Shown in pieces: positions 22,884 to 35,625 of a stretch of DNA of 64,000 nucleotides. The translations under genes and the position numbers were made by a program. The notes below the pieces were generated by a model. It did no database searches and had not been told where the DNA came from. It was given only the letters and a program-made list of their open reading frames with translations. Origin of the DNA: Neurospora crassa OR74A (taxonomy: Eukaryota > Ascomycota > Sordariomycetes > Sordariales > Sordariaceae); NCBI RefSeq assembly GCF_000182925.2, contig NC_026504.1, positions 1,178,001 to 1,242,000 of the forward strand. Reading direction: 5' to 3'. Position 1 is the first letter of the stretch, and each line of letters begins with the position of its first letter.

Positions 22884-24416
22884 AGAGAGAGAAAAACATA
22901 GCGGGAATTAGAACACTGTATATGACAACCATTGGTGCCATCCCAATCATAACTCAAGACCAAGAGAGGTGTTGTAGTTTGCGAGTGGTTCCCTCAACAA
23001 TTTGCCTCGTAAAAAACAAAGATGTTACCCGAATTGCTGTAGCACATGTATACCTCTAGGACATGTCGGAGAAGACAGAACCCCTGGGCACCCACTGAAG
23101 AGAGCATCGAACAACAAACCAACACCGACGTATGAATCACTCCTACCAACGATCATGTGTCATCCATCATGTCAAAGAGCCGTCGATTTAATGACGAGTG
23201 ACTACCTGCTAGCAATAGGTTAGGACGAGTAACATCCAGAAGAAGCCAGGCGTGACCGTTTACTTCCTTGAGACCGCAAATACACGCTTTGCTCTCTTTT
23301 CCATTTCTACTTGAACAAAGCTAGACTTCCACATATGACACCACCTGCAACGTACCACACATTATATATACGCACGACTTTCCTTTTCTTTTCTTTTCTT
23401 TTTTTTTTTCACCTCTCAAGTTCTTCTTTTCAAAATGTCTCATCCCTCGCGCAAACATTTTGGTGGAATACTTTCGTCTGGAAGACAGTTAGACCCTCGC
23501 TTGCGAAGTCTGTGGTAGACCTGCAGTTTAAGATATGGGAGGACAGAGACCGAGAAGCCACGAGTACTCGAGCAGTACCAATATGATTACGACTGTGACT
23601 ACAAAGATGGATACCAAGATTGATATGACGGAAACAGGGAGCCATATAACGACTATAGGGGGTAAGAGGTGAGCTTTCGGGCGTTGGTTATTGTGCCGGA
23701 AAAAAATAAAAAAAAATAAAAAAAAAATTAAAGAAAAATTAAGGTCAATTTTGTTACTGTCTCGAGACTGGACTCTGTTGTTGTTTTGACACCAAACGAG
23801 CTGAGTAAGGAAGAGAAGACATGTTACATGCATTGTCACAGAGACTTTACATACTAATAACTGTTGCCTACACATGAAAGTACCAGAGGAAGTCCTCATT
23901 GGAGGTTTCCACATGAACATGAACAGGATGCAAGGTGGAAAGAATGGGTGAGTGGCCCAGCCATCATCCGGATCTCGCTTGTCCAACGGAAAGCACTAAC
24001 CTGTAAATACACTACTATATCATCCCTTCTCCTCGAAAATAGCTTGAAAGATCAAAGCCTGAAAAGAAGTCAAATTTTTTTAAATTTTTTTAATAATTTT
24101 TTTTTTTTAGGAAATGTTGAAAAAATTAAGAAAAAATAAAATTAGAAATACCAGTGTTGCAATAACTTATTGATTATACCATATCCAAGTAAGCTTCGTA
24201 CACCATATCCAGAAAATACCAAGTGCCCTAGGCCAACCTGCGATGCTTCCGCCATACCCTATACCTTTTCCATGTAGCCAAAAGATACGCCTAATCACTG
24301 TTTCCCACTTGCACTACATCATCGTACAAATTAACCAAAAATCCCATTACCTCACATTTTGTGTATCTCGCTTCCTCCTCATATCAACCCTTGGACAAAC
24401 AGCACAGAACCTATAA
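22646..24416. other. Convergent intergenic region with A-rich tracts
   Basis: Lies between two 3' ends. It carries an A30 run joined to GA repeats (22851-22892), A/T-rich patches at 23699-23745 and 24070-24140, and no frame that resembles a protein. An open frame of about 150 codons on the - strand (23528-23986) has no recognisable motif and runs across the A-rich tract, so I do not call it. Confidence 0.5.
22851..22892. repeat. A30 homopolymer followed by GA repeat
   Basis: Thirty A (22851-22880) and then about six GA units. It lies about 0.2 kb after the stop of the vWA-alpha-kinase gene; genomic poly-A of this length could be slippage or an old retroposed tail, but no element body is seen beside it. 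Confidence 0.9.
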
Positions 24417-25827
24417 TCAAGGAGGCCCCTGACTCCTCGTTTTTCTTTGCGTCATCCCCACAGGCTTCAATATCTTTCTTGCCGCCTTATCAGCCTTGGC
24501 CGCTTCCGTCTTCTTGGGTCTTCCCGGGGCCCTCTTCACCGGTGATGCTGCACCATCAGCGCCGACGCCATTACCATTCGCCTGCTCAGTCTTGGCCTTC
24601 TTCGCATCATGTTTCTCCGCCTCGTTTTCATCATAGTCCTCCTCGAAATCGTCCGCCTTTCTCTTTTTACTAGCAGCAAGGGCAGGGGCAGGGGCAGGGG
24701 CAGGGGCAGGAGCAGGAGCAGCCTTGGCGTCTTCCTTGGCTGGTGCGGTTTCCGAGGGAATGGTCTTGGTCTCCTTATCGCCCTCGTTATCCTTCTTTGT
24801 TGCGTCAGTTACTCCGTTCGTGTCATTCTCTCCCAATGGCGCAGCGGCCGCCGCTTCATCGGGTTTGGTCACCGCAGCCTCCTTTTCTTCGTTGACTTTC
24901 TTCTCGGTCTTGTCTTCGGTTGACTCCTTCTTGGCAGCCTTGTCTGGGTCCGGAGCCTTCATCCCCATAGACGAGCCCGTCCCGGGACCCTCGCAGTCAT
25001 CATCTCCCGAGATGTACTCTTCTATCAACGACTCCGGCACGCCGTCCATGGGAGGCACGGCATCATCGCGAGGGTTGTCGTGGTATTTTTCGGGAGACGG
25101 GTCGAAGATAGTGTGCGTCGGGGCGGAGGGAGTGGCGGACTCGAGGCCATGGAACTCGGAGCCAGCAGCGGTGGGCTGTAGAGCCATCTTTTGGGAGACA
25201 ACCTCGTCTACGGTGGGGAAGCTTTTGGGTTTCTCGGCATCCTTCTTGTCGTCGGGATGAGCGTCGGTAGCGGGCTTGAGATTGTCGGTTGCCGCAGAAG
25301 GCTTACTTTCGGCGGTGGTGGTGGCGGCTTCCTTTTCCATTGGGACGGGGCCGGGGGCTGAGGCGGAACCGGTGTCGTCTGGCTTGGTGGTGGCGGTGGT
25401 GGTGGAGGGAACGGTGGGTTGTTGCTCAACTGTGTGAAGAACGCCAAGAGGAAGGAGGCGAGGTGTCAGTTTGACTGTAATTTTGTGTGAGGGGGCAATT
25501 CGGGGGGTTTGATTGATAATCTGCTTCGGATGGGCAATGGTAAATCGAATGCTGATGTTGATGTTGGATAGGTGGTTGTTGTCAAGGGCGAGGGTGGTGG
25601 TGAAGGGCGATGATATCGCGCGGGCGAATCAGAAGAGGAGCGCACAAGAGTTCGCCAATGCGCTCTGTGTAACGAGTAAGATGGCGCGAAACCGTGTAGA
25701 TCCGTTTCTTCGATCAAGAACTCCAACGACCAGTCTGAAGCCTAGATCCAATTGCTCTTATGCAGAGGATATCGTGCTCGTGTCGCGAGGGCATTTCCAA
25801 CTCACCTTCGTTGACTGGAGCGGACAT
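24417..25827 (-). CDS. Acidic disordered nuclear protein with AT-hook-like motif
   Basis: Two exons, 25827-25806 and 25429-24417, give 344 residues; the 376 bp intron has GTGAGT, a CTGAC branch site and CACACAG. I do not recognise an orthologue. The protein is nearly all disordered and charged: Thr/Pro-rich start, a conserved-looking centre (DAVPPMDGVPESLIEEYISG, about residues 125-150), Lys/Glu-rich stretches, an Ala-Pro repeat encoded by a GGGGCA hexamer repeat (24671-24718), a basic cluster SKKRKADDFEEDYDENE that resembles a nuclear localisation signal, and near the end KRAPGRPKK, an AT-hook-like GRP core. This suggests a chromatin or nuclear protein, but only by composition. The alternative start at the internal ATG 25340 would remove the intron and 37 residues; the spliced model is preferred because the frame continues exactly through the junction. 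Confidence 0.72.
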
Positions 25828-28279
25828 TGTGATGGTTGAACGGCGGCGATGACGTAGTTCGGGAGGATACCGCGTAGACAGTAACAGTGGGTGCGCTGTG
25901 CGATTTGAGTGGTAGAGGGAAGGCTTGGGCGGGTCTAGATTCTGGGGAAATGCGCAGGGGTGCGTTCGACGTTGAGATGTTATGATAACAACTAAATGGT
26001 GATAGTGTAGTCGATGATGAACAGTAGGCAAAAGCGATGGATGATTGCTAGGTGGGAGATGAGTGTCTTCCAAGTCCAAGATGGAATTCAGTTGCAGGAG
26101 CAAGGTGAAGACAGTTCGTGGTGCCGTGGTCAGGAACAGAAAGATGGACCAGGACCGCGGTGGCTTCCAGGGTTCCCGTTGTGGGCTGGTGATGTGCACT
26201 GATCAACTGCGAGATCCCCCCATTCATTCATTCAAGGCAGTTGACGAATCAGAGGACCAGAATGGCCGGAACATCACCAGGCCCGGGAGCTAGTTGCTAG
26301 GTACCTATTCAAAGTCCACATGCTTTTGCCTACTTGGGCTGGGTTGTGTTTGGAAGCATTTATCACCACCACAAACCGACGTTACCTACTGCAGTGGAGA
26401 ACTGGACCCCTCAACCCTCCCCAGTTACGCAATGGGAGAATGGACCAGTGTCTAGACCACTACAGCACTTATCCGTTACCACTACCTACTATCTACACTA
26501 CACCTCTGCAGGCATCAAAAGGTTAGCGCGATACAGCCACTGTACAATGATAGTGAGATTAGAGGTGTGAAAACCGCATAATTTTTTGTATGGGAAATAA
26601 AGTTATCGCCACTTTGTCATTCACTGCGCTAACCTTTTAGTGTGAATGCCTGCAGAGGTGTACGCTACCTACACATCCAACGGCTTCGTTACGGCTTTAT
26701 CTTCCAAGCGACAATTGGGGAATACGCGATATTCCTGCACATCTGATAAACCTATAACCGCGGTTGCCGATTGTATAGGTAGATAATGTGATCGATGTTT
26801 GGATCAGACATCAGATTCAGAAAAGCAAAGCATCCCTACAAAATCTGAGCCTCATCACCCAGGGCCAAGTTGAAGCACTTACATATAGAGAAGGCTATAA
26901 GCCTTGGATGTCTCAAACTTGAAACTGGACCACACTAGCTTCCCGACCACCACCATCAATAACTCAAAGTTGAGTGTTCGTCCTCCATCCACTATATGTG
27001 ACTCATCACACGGGTCTCAGAGCACTTGTTCAGAATTCCTTATGTTGTCTGTGATGTCGTCTTGCTCGTTCTTCTATCGGTGTTTACTCCACAAGGTACA
27101 CGTGTACATGTGAAGTTCGACAGTTGCCCCCGGCCGCCTATTAACCTTACCCCAACCCCGCGATTCCACCTGCCAACCAAATACACTAGTTTCCATCCCA
27201 TTGCGGCAGCCAAGCACAAGACCAAGATGGGCCAAGTCGGGCCAAGATAGGCGCCAAGAGAGATTCCCATCATCTTGATCGCCACGTGAAGCATTTCGTG
27301 GATGAGATCCTTCCGACAACACCAAGGGTCCTATCAAAAGGGGGCTGTGTACGTCCCTGGTCGGTTCTGGGCGTTCTCGGCCATCACATTCCATCGAATG
27401 GAGTTCCACCATGCGGCGCGGCTACCGTCGACTACAGGCACGGAAACCCCACTCTTGCGTGATATGCAGTTTAAGTAAACAAACAACCTCATGCTCTGTC
27501 CGGCCTTCCAGAACGTCAAGTCTATCACACCGTCCAAGTTGACGCCAAGCCTTGCTGCCAAGGCCCATTGCTTCTGAGAATATCTATGCCAATGCTCGGC
27601 CGCGATATGTTGGTCCTATCACAGCCGGTTGCGGGAGAGGCTTCTCTTTGTCGAGTGCCCGCACCTTTGGGAACTTCGAGACCATATCATCTGAAGTTGA
27701 GCTCATCGCGATCGCCACTCCCTTCCCGCCACTACAACAGGGTCTTATCAAGCCCAGCCCCGAAGCTCACTGGAGGAACTGCTCTGCCGCGCCCAAACCC
27801 TTCTTGGCCGGCTAGGATAAACTTCTTGGTGTTTGCTTGGCTGTCGTTATGCCCAGACATCTTGCTGCGAGGGTTGACGGGAGGGTGGTTGAAGATGTTG
27901 GAGAAACTGGACCCAGTTTGACGGCACTGGGGAATACCGATGGAGAAGCGGGCATGACGGCGATGCCCGCGTATGTACTTAAGAAAGTCATGTGCCCAAC
28001 TTTTCAAGAACACTTGTTGATGTACCCCAAATTTCAACTTCCTGCCGCTCGGGAACAGGAACAGAAGAACCAACAATCCCAGCCTATAACTCTGCATTGC
28101 AGCAGACTGGTGCTCAGACCTCCAAGTTCCTGCAAAGACTCCTCGTCCTCCCAACGAGGCAACACATCTGTGAGCCGTCTCAGCTCAGACTGTAAACATC
28201 GATTTGTTGCGTTATCATCTCAACGACCTTGGCGACGACTCAGAGTCCTGTTCCAAACACCATCAACCCCCATGCCATA
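25828..28279. promoter_or_regulatory. 2.45 kb divergent region, AT-hook gene and ENA-type ATPase
   Basis: Holds both promoters plus the 160 bp inverted-repeat element at 26501-26660. Open frames near 27.1-28.1 kb are short and overlap each other on both strands without a recognisable family. The right end contains the two-codon upstream frame before the ATPase start. Confidence 0.5.
26501..26660. mobile_element. MITE-like 160 bp element with terminal inverted repeats and TA flanks
   Basis: The left end starts CACCTCTGCAGGCAT and continues to AAAGGTTAGCGC (26501-26529). The right end, read on the other strand from 26660, gives the same CACCTCTGCAGGCAT, a 6-base insertion, then AAAGGTTAGCGC (to 26626). 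The dinucleotide TA stands immediately outside both ends (26499-26500 and 26661-26662), the target duplication expected of Tc1/mariner/pogo-type insertions. The roughly 95 bp interior is AT-rich and codes for nothing. No second copy was noticed in this window. Family is inferred; the inverted repeats and flanks are directly visible. Confidence 0.72.
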
Positions 28280-28280
28280 A
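28272..28280 (+). promoter_or_regulatory. Two-codon upstream ORF whose stop overlaps the ATPase start
   Basis: ATG CCA TAA; the final A of its stop is the A of the main ATG, giving ATGCCATAATGG. The upstream ATG has C at -3 (weaker), the main ATG has A at -3 and G at +4 (stronger). It would act only if the transcript begins further upstream, which is likely but not shown. Confidence 0.6.
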
Positions 28281-31200
28281 TGGCAGAACCCCAATACCCC
28301 AAACATCCTTTCCTTCTCTCTGTACCAGAGGTTGAGAAGGCCCTCGACACACATATCGACAATGGTCTCTCAACGAACCAGGTGCCGAAGCTGCAGGAGC
28401 AGTATGGCGAGAACGAGTTGGACGTAGGCAACACCATTGCCTGGTATACCATCTTCATCAGACAGCTATGCAATGCTATGGTTTTGGTTCGTACCCCATT
28501 CCCCAAGCCTCCAATGACGGGAGAGCTCAATGCTGACATCTGGACGTAAATTCTAGGTCCTGATTTTCGCCATGGCTCTGAGCTTTGGTGTCAAGGATTG
28601 GGTTGAGGCTGGAGTTCTCGCGGCTGTCATCATCCTCAATGTCGGAATCGGATTCTGGCAAGAATACCGCGCCGAGAAGAAGATGGACGCCCTTCGCGCC
28701 CTCTCCTCCCCCAGTGCTAGCGTACTCCGTGATGGCAAGACTTCTGTAATTCCAAAGTAAGTTGCCAAAATATCCGCCGACAGAAGAACTGAACGGCCCG
28801 CTGACTCATAACCGTACCACAGCGCTCAGGTAGTTCCCGGTGATATCATCCTTCTCAAGATGGGTGACACCGTCCCTGCCGATCTCCGCATCTTCGAGGC
28901 CATGAACCTGACCTGCGATGAGTCCTCGCTGACAGGCGAAGCCGAACCTGTCGAGAAGATCACGACCAATGACATTGTGGTTCCCGGCACCGAGAAGCCA
29001 GCACTCTCCGAAGGCGATCTTGGCATCGGTGATCGTATCAACATCGCATACGCTACCACCATCGTTCGTAAGGGCCGTGGTCGCGGAATCGTTATTGCAA
29101 CTGGCATGAAGACCGAAGTTGGTAAGATTGCTGCTTCCACCAACAAGAAGCAACGCAAGGCAGGTAGGTCGATGAGCACCAAGCATGGCCACCTCCAGCC
29201 GGTCAAGGGCGCTGGCTTGCGTACGTGGGATTTCATCGGCAAGTTCCTCGGTTTGACCGAAGGCACGCCGCTTCAGATCAAGCTGTCCAAGCTTGCGTAT
29301 ATCCTGTTCTTTTGCGCAATCTTCCTGGCCATCATCGTCTTTGCCGTCAACAAGTTCAACATCCCCACGGAGGTTATTCTGTACGCCATTTCAACTGGTA
29401 TTGCTATCATCCCGGAGTCCCTGGTTGCTGTCTTGACCATGACCATGGTCGTGGCCACTGCTGTTATGAGAAAGGCCAACGTGGTGGTTCGAGATCTCTC
29501 TGCTCTCGAGGCCCTCGGAGGCGTGACCAACATTTGCTCCGACAAAACGGGCACGCTAACACAGGGAGCCATGATCGTCAAAAAGGCATGGCTTCCCCCG
29601 TCCAGCGTTTACACCGTCCGCGATTCCACCAACCCCAACAACCCAACCGAGGGCAAAGTAACTTTCTCTCCGGATGACACCAAGGCGAAGAAGGAGGAAA
29701 AGGAACGTGACTACGACCAGGAGAGAACTACCCAGGCCATCAAGTTTGATGTACCGGAAGGTGAGAAGGAAAAGCCGATGCAGCCCAAGGCATCGGAGAT
29801 GGATGCCGAGGTCACTCCCGACCTCAGGTTGTTCCTTCATGCGACCGCGCTCTGCAACCTCGCCACGGTCCGGTATGACGAAGAGGCTGAGGGCTGGAAG
29901 ACCACCGGAGAACCCACGGAAATTGCCATTCAAGTTTTCGCCCACCGGTTTGACCACGGAAAGAAGTCCATCGAGGGCAAGGGCTGGAAGCAGGTTGCCG
30001 AGTTCCCCTTCGACAGCAGCATCAAGCGCATGTCAGTCGTCTACAATGCGCCCAAGGACAACGAGCTCGGGTATTCTCCCGAGAACAGCATCGTATTCAC
30101 CAAGGGTGCCGTTGAGCGTGTCCTGGATCTGTGCTCCCACATTGGAACCGGCGACGCCCAGCAGCCCATGTCCGAAGAGGTTAGGGATCGCATTCTGGAC
30201 CAGATGACTGACTTTGCCTCCCAAGGCCAACGTGTCCTTGCCGTGGCGTACAAGCCGTGGGATGGAGAGTACTCTGCTCCGGATGAAGCCCACAAAGGCG
30301 ATGATTCCGTCCGTGCTCAAGTTGAGGACAACCTGGTACTGCTTGGTCTGGTCGGCATCTACGACCCGCCCCGCCGTGAGACGACTGGTTCCATCAGCAC
30401 GTGCGCCGAAGCTGGCATCAAGGTTCACATGCTCACGGGAGACCACCCGGAGACGGCCAAAGCCATCGCTAGGGAAATCGGCATCATTCCTCGCAACCTT
30501 GGCGTGCTGCCGGCGGGCGTGGCTGAGAGTGCCGTCATGAAAGCCACTGATTTCGACAAGCTATCAGACGAAGAAATCGACAACCTACAAGAGCTCCCCC
30601 TGGTTATTGCTCGTTGCGCCCCTGAGACCAAGACGAAAATGATTGAGGCTTTGAGACGGAGGGGAGCCTTCATGGCCATGACGGGTGACGGTGTTAACGA
30701 TGCGCCATCGCTCAGCAGAGCGGACGTTGGTATTGCCATGGGATCGGGTTCGGATGTTGCCAAGTCTGCCGCCAAAATCGTGCTGACTGATGACAAGTTC
30801 AACAGTATCGTTGCTGCTATTCAGGAGGGTCGCCGCATGTTTGAGAACATCCAAAAGTTTATCCTCCACTTGCTGAGCAGCAACGTCGGCGAAGTCATCT
30901 TGCTCATTGCCGGTCTCGGGTTCCGCGACCAGGACGGATTCTCCGTCTTCCCCATCTCGCCTCTTGCCATTCTGTGGATCAACATGGTCACCTCTTCCTT
31001 CCCGGCCTTCGGCTTGAGCAAAGAGCCCGCCTCTCGGGAAGTGATGAGGAAGCCCCCGCACGACCGCAAGAGGGGTGTGTTCTCGAACCAGATTCTGTGG
31101 GACATGATCGTGTACGGCATTCTTATGGGGACCTGCACGCTCATGACCTTTATCATTGTCGTCTACGGCAAGTACGGCGGAGATCTGGGCAAGGACTGCA

Positions 31201-31745
31201 ACCGCGGATACAACGACACGTGCATCCCTGTGTTCCGAGCCCGAGCCGCCGTGTTCGCCCTGCTGACCTGGCTGATCCTGCTTAGCGCCTGGGAGTTCAA
31301 GAGCATCCGCCGAAGCATGTTCCGCCTCGACCCGGACAACCACAAGAAATTTGCCGTGTTTCACGACCTCTGGTCTAACAAGTTTTTGTTCTGGGCCGTA
31401 TTGATCGGCCTCGTTAGTGTTTTCCCCACCGTTTACATCCCCGGCCTGAACAGGAACGTGTTCAAGCACACCGACATCAGCTGGGAGTGGGGCGTTATCA
31501 TTGGCATGTCCATCGTGTATGTGGTTGGTATTGAGTGCTGGAAGGCCGTCAAGCGCCACACGGGCATCCTGGATGATCACAAGGTGCCCAAGAGCGCCTG
31601 GAGCCAGGGTGACGATGGCGGAAAGAGAGAGCGGACCATGAGTTTCTCACTTTCTAGGAGCTTCGGGAGAACCAAGAGCTTCTTGGCCAGGACCATGACT
31701 AGCTCGACGGCAGGAAACCCTGCTGCCGATGATCTACGGGTCTAA
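28280..31745 (+). CDS. ENA-type (type IID) P-type cation ATPase
   Basis: Three exons, 28280-28486, 28557-28756 and 28823-31745 (introns 70 and 66 bp), encode 1109 residues. The type IID ENA pumps of fungi export sodium or potassium across the plasma membrane at the cost of ATP. Seen in order: N-terminal cation-ATPase domain (HPFLLSVPEVEKALDTH), membrane pair with NAMVLVLIFAMALSF matching the yeast ENA1 segment, actuator-domain motif DESSLTGEAEPV, the membrane helix with the IPESL motif, phosphorylation site D376 in CSDKTGTLTQG, ATP-domain motifs, the hinge MTGDGVNDAPSLSRADVG, and a C-terminal bundle of membrane helices. Splicing restores the family sequence at both junctions (VL|VL and P-N-A-Q-V-V-P-G-D). 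Which paralogue of Neurospora this is, and whether Na+, K+ or both are moved, cannot be read from sequence. Confidence 0.93.
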
Positions 31746-32734
31746 AGGGCGCATGTTGATGATGTCTCTTTTTGACCTTGTTGTGTTGATTTCGAGTTTT
31801 CTTTTGCTGTTGTCGTTGTGTTTGCGACAGATACCCGGCCTCGGCTCGACTTGCGAGCACCTGGCTAACCAGTGGATGCCTGACGTCGTGGTAGTTAGAC
31901 ATTGCTATGCATTTTTCCTTCTTCGTGTTTTTTTTTTTTTCTTTGGATAGTTTGAAGTTGACGAAGATGAGAGAAGACACAAATGAGGGGAGGATTAACG
32001 AGGGCTAAAAACGAGTGTATGAATTTTCCTTTGATGTGATTCAGCTTTGATACCACGACCTTCCGGGCCTTGTTGCTCTAAGGGTTATTTTTCTGTACAT
32101 AGCGAAGAGGTGGTGAAGTGAGGATATTTCATGTCGTGCTTCAAAATTAAACGAGTCGTCCAAAAACATTGGAGCTTCCGTTCGTTGTGATCTTGATATA
32201 GCCGGTAGTGTGATGTGTACTTCTTCTATGCTCACCTTGTGCCTGCCCGGAGGTACTGAGTCCAATATAGATTTCTGTGTCTTTACTAGCCGAAGAACGT
32301 GATGCTCCATGAGATTGATCAGATTCACTGGTTCACGTCGTTTCCTTGGTGGTGTTTCTCCTCCAGTATAGAAAAAAAAAGGGGCCCCGTTCAGACGTCG
32401 GGAGCTTATCGATAAGGAATCAGCATCACCGGGCTCAGGGGTAGAAGTACTTGCAGCGCAGCCCTGGCCCTGGCAGGCATTCATTAGAATACAGGGCAGG
32501 CACCACGTAGCCTAGCGCTTTTCCAGCGTAACAGCGACCGGGTCCCCTGAGCCAGCCCGCGTAAAGGACACCTCGAACCTCCACTGACTGAATGAACGCG
32601 AGCCATCTTCCATCATCAACGGTAGACACCTTCCTCCATTCCTTAGGTTTATCTCGACAATTCAATTCCATCCATTCCTTCGTCGACAGCCGCTCGTTTC
32701 ACCAACCTCAATAATCTCGTAATAATCAGTCACC
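31746..32734. other. Intergenic region, ENA-type ATPase to DPM1
   Basis: 3' end of the ATPase followed by the DPM1 promoter. T-rich and A-rich short tracts at about 31929-31940 and 32370-32380. No gene seen. Confidence 0.5.
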
Positions 32735-33566
<832 letters not shown>

Positions 33567-33824
33567 ACCGGACCAGGAATACCACAAGAAGAACAAGACG
33601 GGAACGGTCTTTCTTTCGAAATATATATAAAAGCTAATGGTTGGGCTTTGCCGATGTACAAGTAAGGCTGGGATCTGGGTTGCATGGCGTTTTTGTTCTC
33701 GTTCCGCGTACATATCTTTCTGGAGGGCTTCGCTAATTGACTGATGATTATATTGAGGTTTTGGTCATGAATCATTCTGGATATCTTGCGCTCTACGCTA
33801 CAACAACACACAGCCTCAACCCGC

Positions 33825-34750
33825 TTAGCAATTCCTGCCGCCCGTCACACTGATAGTCTGCCCAGAGATGTACGAGCTCAGGGGAGAGGCAATGGCCAAG
33901 ACAGCACTGGCAGCCTCAGTTGCTGAACCGGGTCTCCTGAGGGGGATATCTGCAAAGGGAACCGGCCCTCCAGCCTTTTGGGCATTCTGCTTCTGTGGAA
34001 TACCCAAAGCAACCTTTTGACCATCAACCTCCACAAACGCACCAGCCTCCTTGTTGGCCGTCAACCGAGTCTCGATATGTCCAAAGGCAATGGTGTTCGC
34101 TCTGACACCAAAAGCCGGACCCCACTCCTTGGCTATCGTCTTGCTAAGGCCAACCACACCGGCCTTGGCCATGGCGTAGTTGAGCTGGCCAGCGTTGCCG
34201 TGCAGACCGGAGGTGGAAGAGATGTTGATGATGTTGCGTGGCTCGCCGTCCTTGACGCGGAAGAAGGGAGCTGCTTCACGGATGAGCTTGAAGGCGGCAG
34301 TACCGTGGAGGGCGATGATGGTCTCCCACTGCTTATCGGTCATCTGTTTCTGTGTTAGCATCAACAGCACCTTTTTCCCGATCAGAGATATTGTACTACC
34401 TTGTGAACGACGGCATCCCATGTGAAACCAGCATTGTTCACGATTATGTGAATCTTGCCATTGCCAAACTCCGCAGCCTTCTTCACCAGCTTTTCGATGT
34501 AGTCGTCCTTGAGAAGGTCACCGGGAACAGAGATGGCCTTGCCTCCGCTGGCATCGATCCTATTCACAGTAGCTTGGGCTTTGGCGGCGTCGATGTCAGA
34601 AACAACAACCTTGGCTCCTTCATTAGCGAAGAGTCTAGCACATTCGGCGCCGATGCCCTGGGCGGCACCGGTGATGATGACTACTTGGCCGGCGAGAAGG
34701 CCTTGGGGGTAGTTGAGGTGGCTGGCGATTTGCTTTATCCTGTCCGCCAT
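33825..34750 (-). CDS. FabG-like short-chain dehydrogenase/reductase
   Basis: Two exons, 34750-34400 and 34343-33825 (56 bp intron), encode 289 residues. A classical NAD(P)-dependent SDR: cofactor motif TGAAQGIG (about residues 26-33), the acidic residue after beta-2 (VVSDID) that favours NAD(H), NNAG near residue 105, and the catalytic Ser-Tyr-Lys set in INISSTSG and NYAMAKAG. C-terminal SYISGQTISVTGG is also typical. It most resembles 3-oxoacyl-ACP reductase (FabG) or related 3-hydroxyacyl-CoA-type reductases; an insert of about 25 residues (ANKEAGAFVEVDGQKVALGI) precedes the C-terminal part. No peroxisomal targeting tripeptide is present. True substrate unknown. Shares an 875 bp divergent region with the PCI-type gene. 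Confidence 0.85.
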
Positions 34751-35625
34751 GGTGGAGTGATGGTCGGGTATCCTATACTTGATTGGAGGGGTTGTGCTAG
34801 TCACAGAAACGCGTGAAACTGAAGCTCTGGTAAGAGACCACAGGATCACCGTCAATATGTATACTCCTTCAACATCTTCCTGGAGAGACAAATTCCAGCC
34901 GAGGTACATCTCCAGTCAATCATCCCAATCAGCTTCTTATTATCCCTAGTTACCTAATACCCCGCATATTGAACTGAATGTTGCCAATGTCATCTCATCG
35001 ACGCTTAACCCTTCCCGTCTTGTTGTTCGTTTTGAGATGGAAGAGGAAGGGACTGAGCATTGGTTTCAAATATTCTTCTCCAAACGTTTGCGGACTCAAG
35101 ATACAATACCGTTCAAATTCAAAACGAATTACCATCATCCACCAGATACTTCCCTTGTTTAAAGACGGCAATACAATAGATAAATCAAGCATGACCGGAT
35201 CACGGCAGTTGTTGTCGTGGAAATGGTTCCCCAGAGGCCATCAGGGTGTCAAGGCACGACCCGGCACGCAACAGCACCCCTGCCACAGCGTGGGGAAGCC
35301 GCTGTGCTGCCCCGCAATCCACTGCGGGACATGCCTTCCAGCAGCGACTCCATCTCATTCCCTTGTGACAGTGACACAAGCGGAATTCGCGATAAACAAT
35401 ACTGGATTTAGCTCTCGACATCCAAAATCAACAAAACACCACAAGAAACATCGACAGAGATGCAGAGAAATAAGGCCGGAAGAACGTCCTCGGGGCATCA
35501 GTTCTCACGACTCAAGCCCGCAGAGATTGATCCTTTGGCCGAATACGGCCTCCCCTCAAAGGGAGAGAAGAGGTGATGATACTCTACCCCATCTCTCGCT
35601 CCAAGTAGCTCACCTTGCTCTTACA
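34751..35625. promoter_or_regulatory. Divergent region between SDR and PCI-like gene
   Basis: Promoters for both genes. On the + strand the frame of the downstream gene stays open back to 34978, but the implied sequence has no protein character, so it is treated as a leader. Confidence 0.5.

Noticed and set aside
23528-23986. 152-codon hydrophobic frame on the - strand
   Set aside because: Much of it is encoded by an A/T-rich low-complexity tract; no start context or splice support.
30585-31580. 331-codon frame on the - strand
   Set aside because: Antisense shadow of the ENA-type ATPase; no recognisable motif.
35000-35625. N-terminal extension of the PCI-like protein
   Set aside because: Open by chance; composition is unlike the downstream protein and it overlaps the expected promoter.
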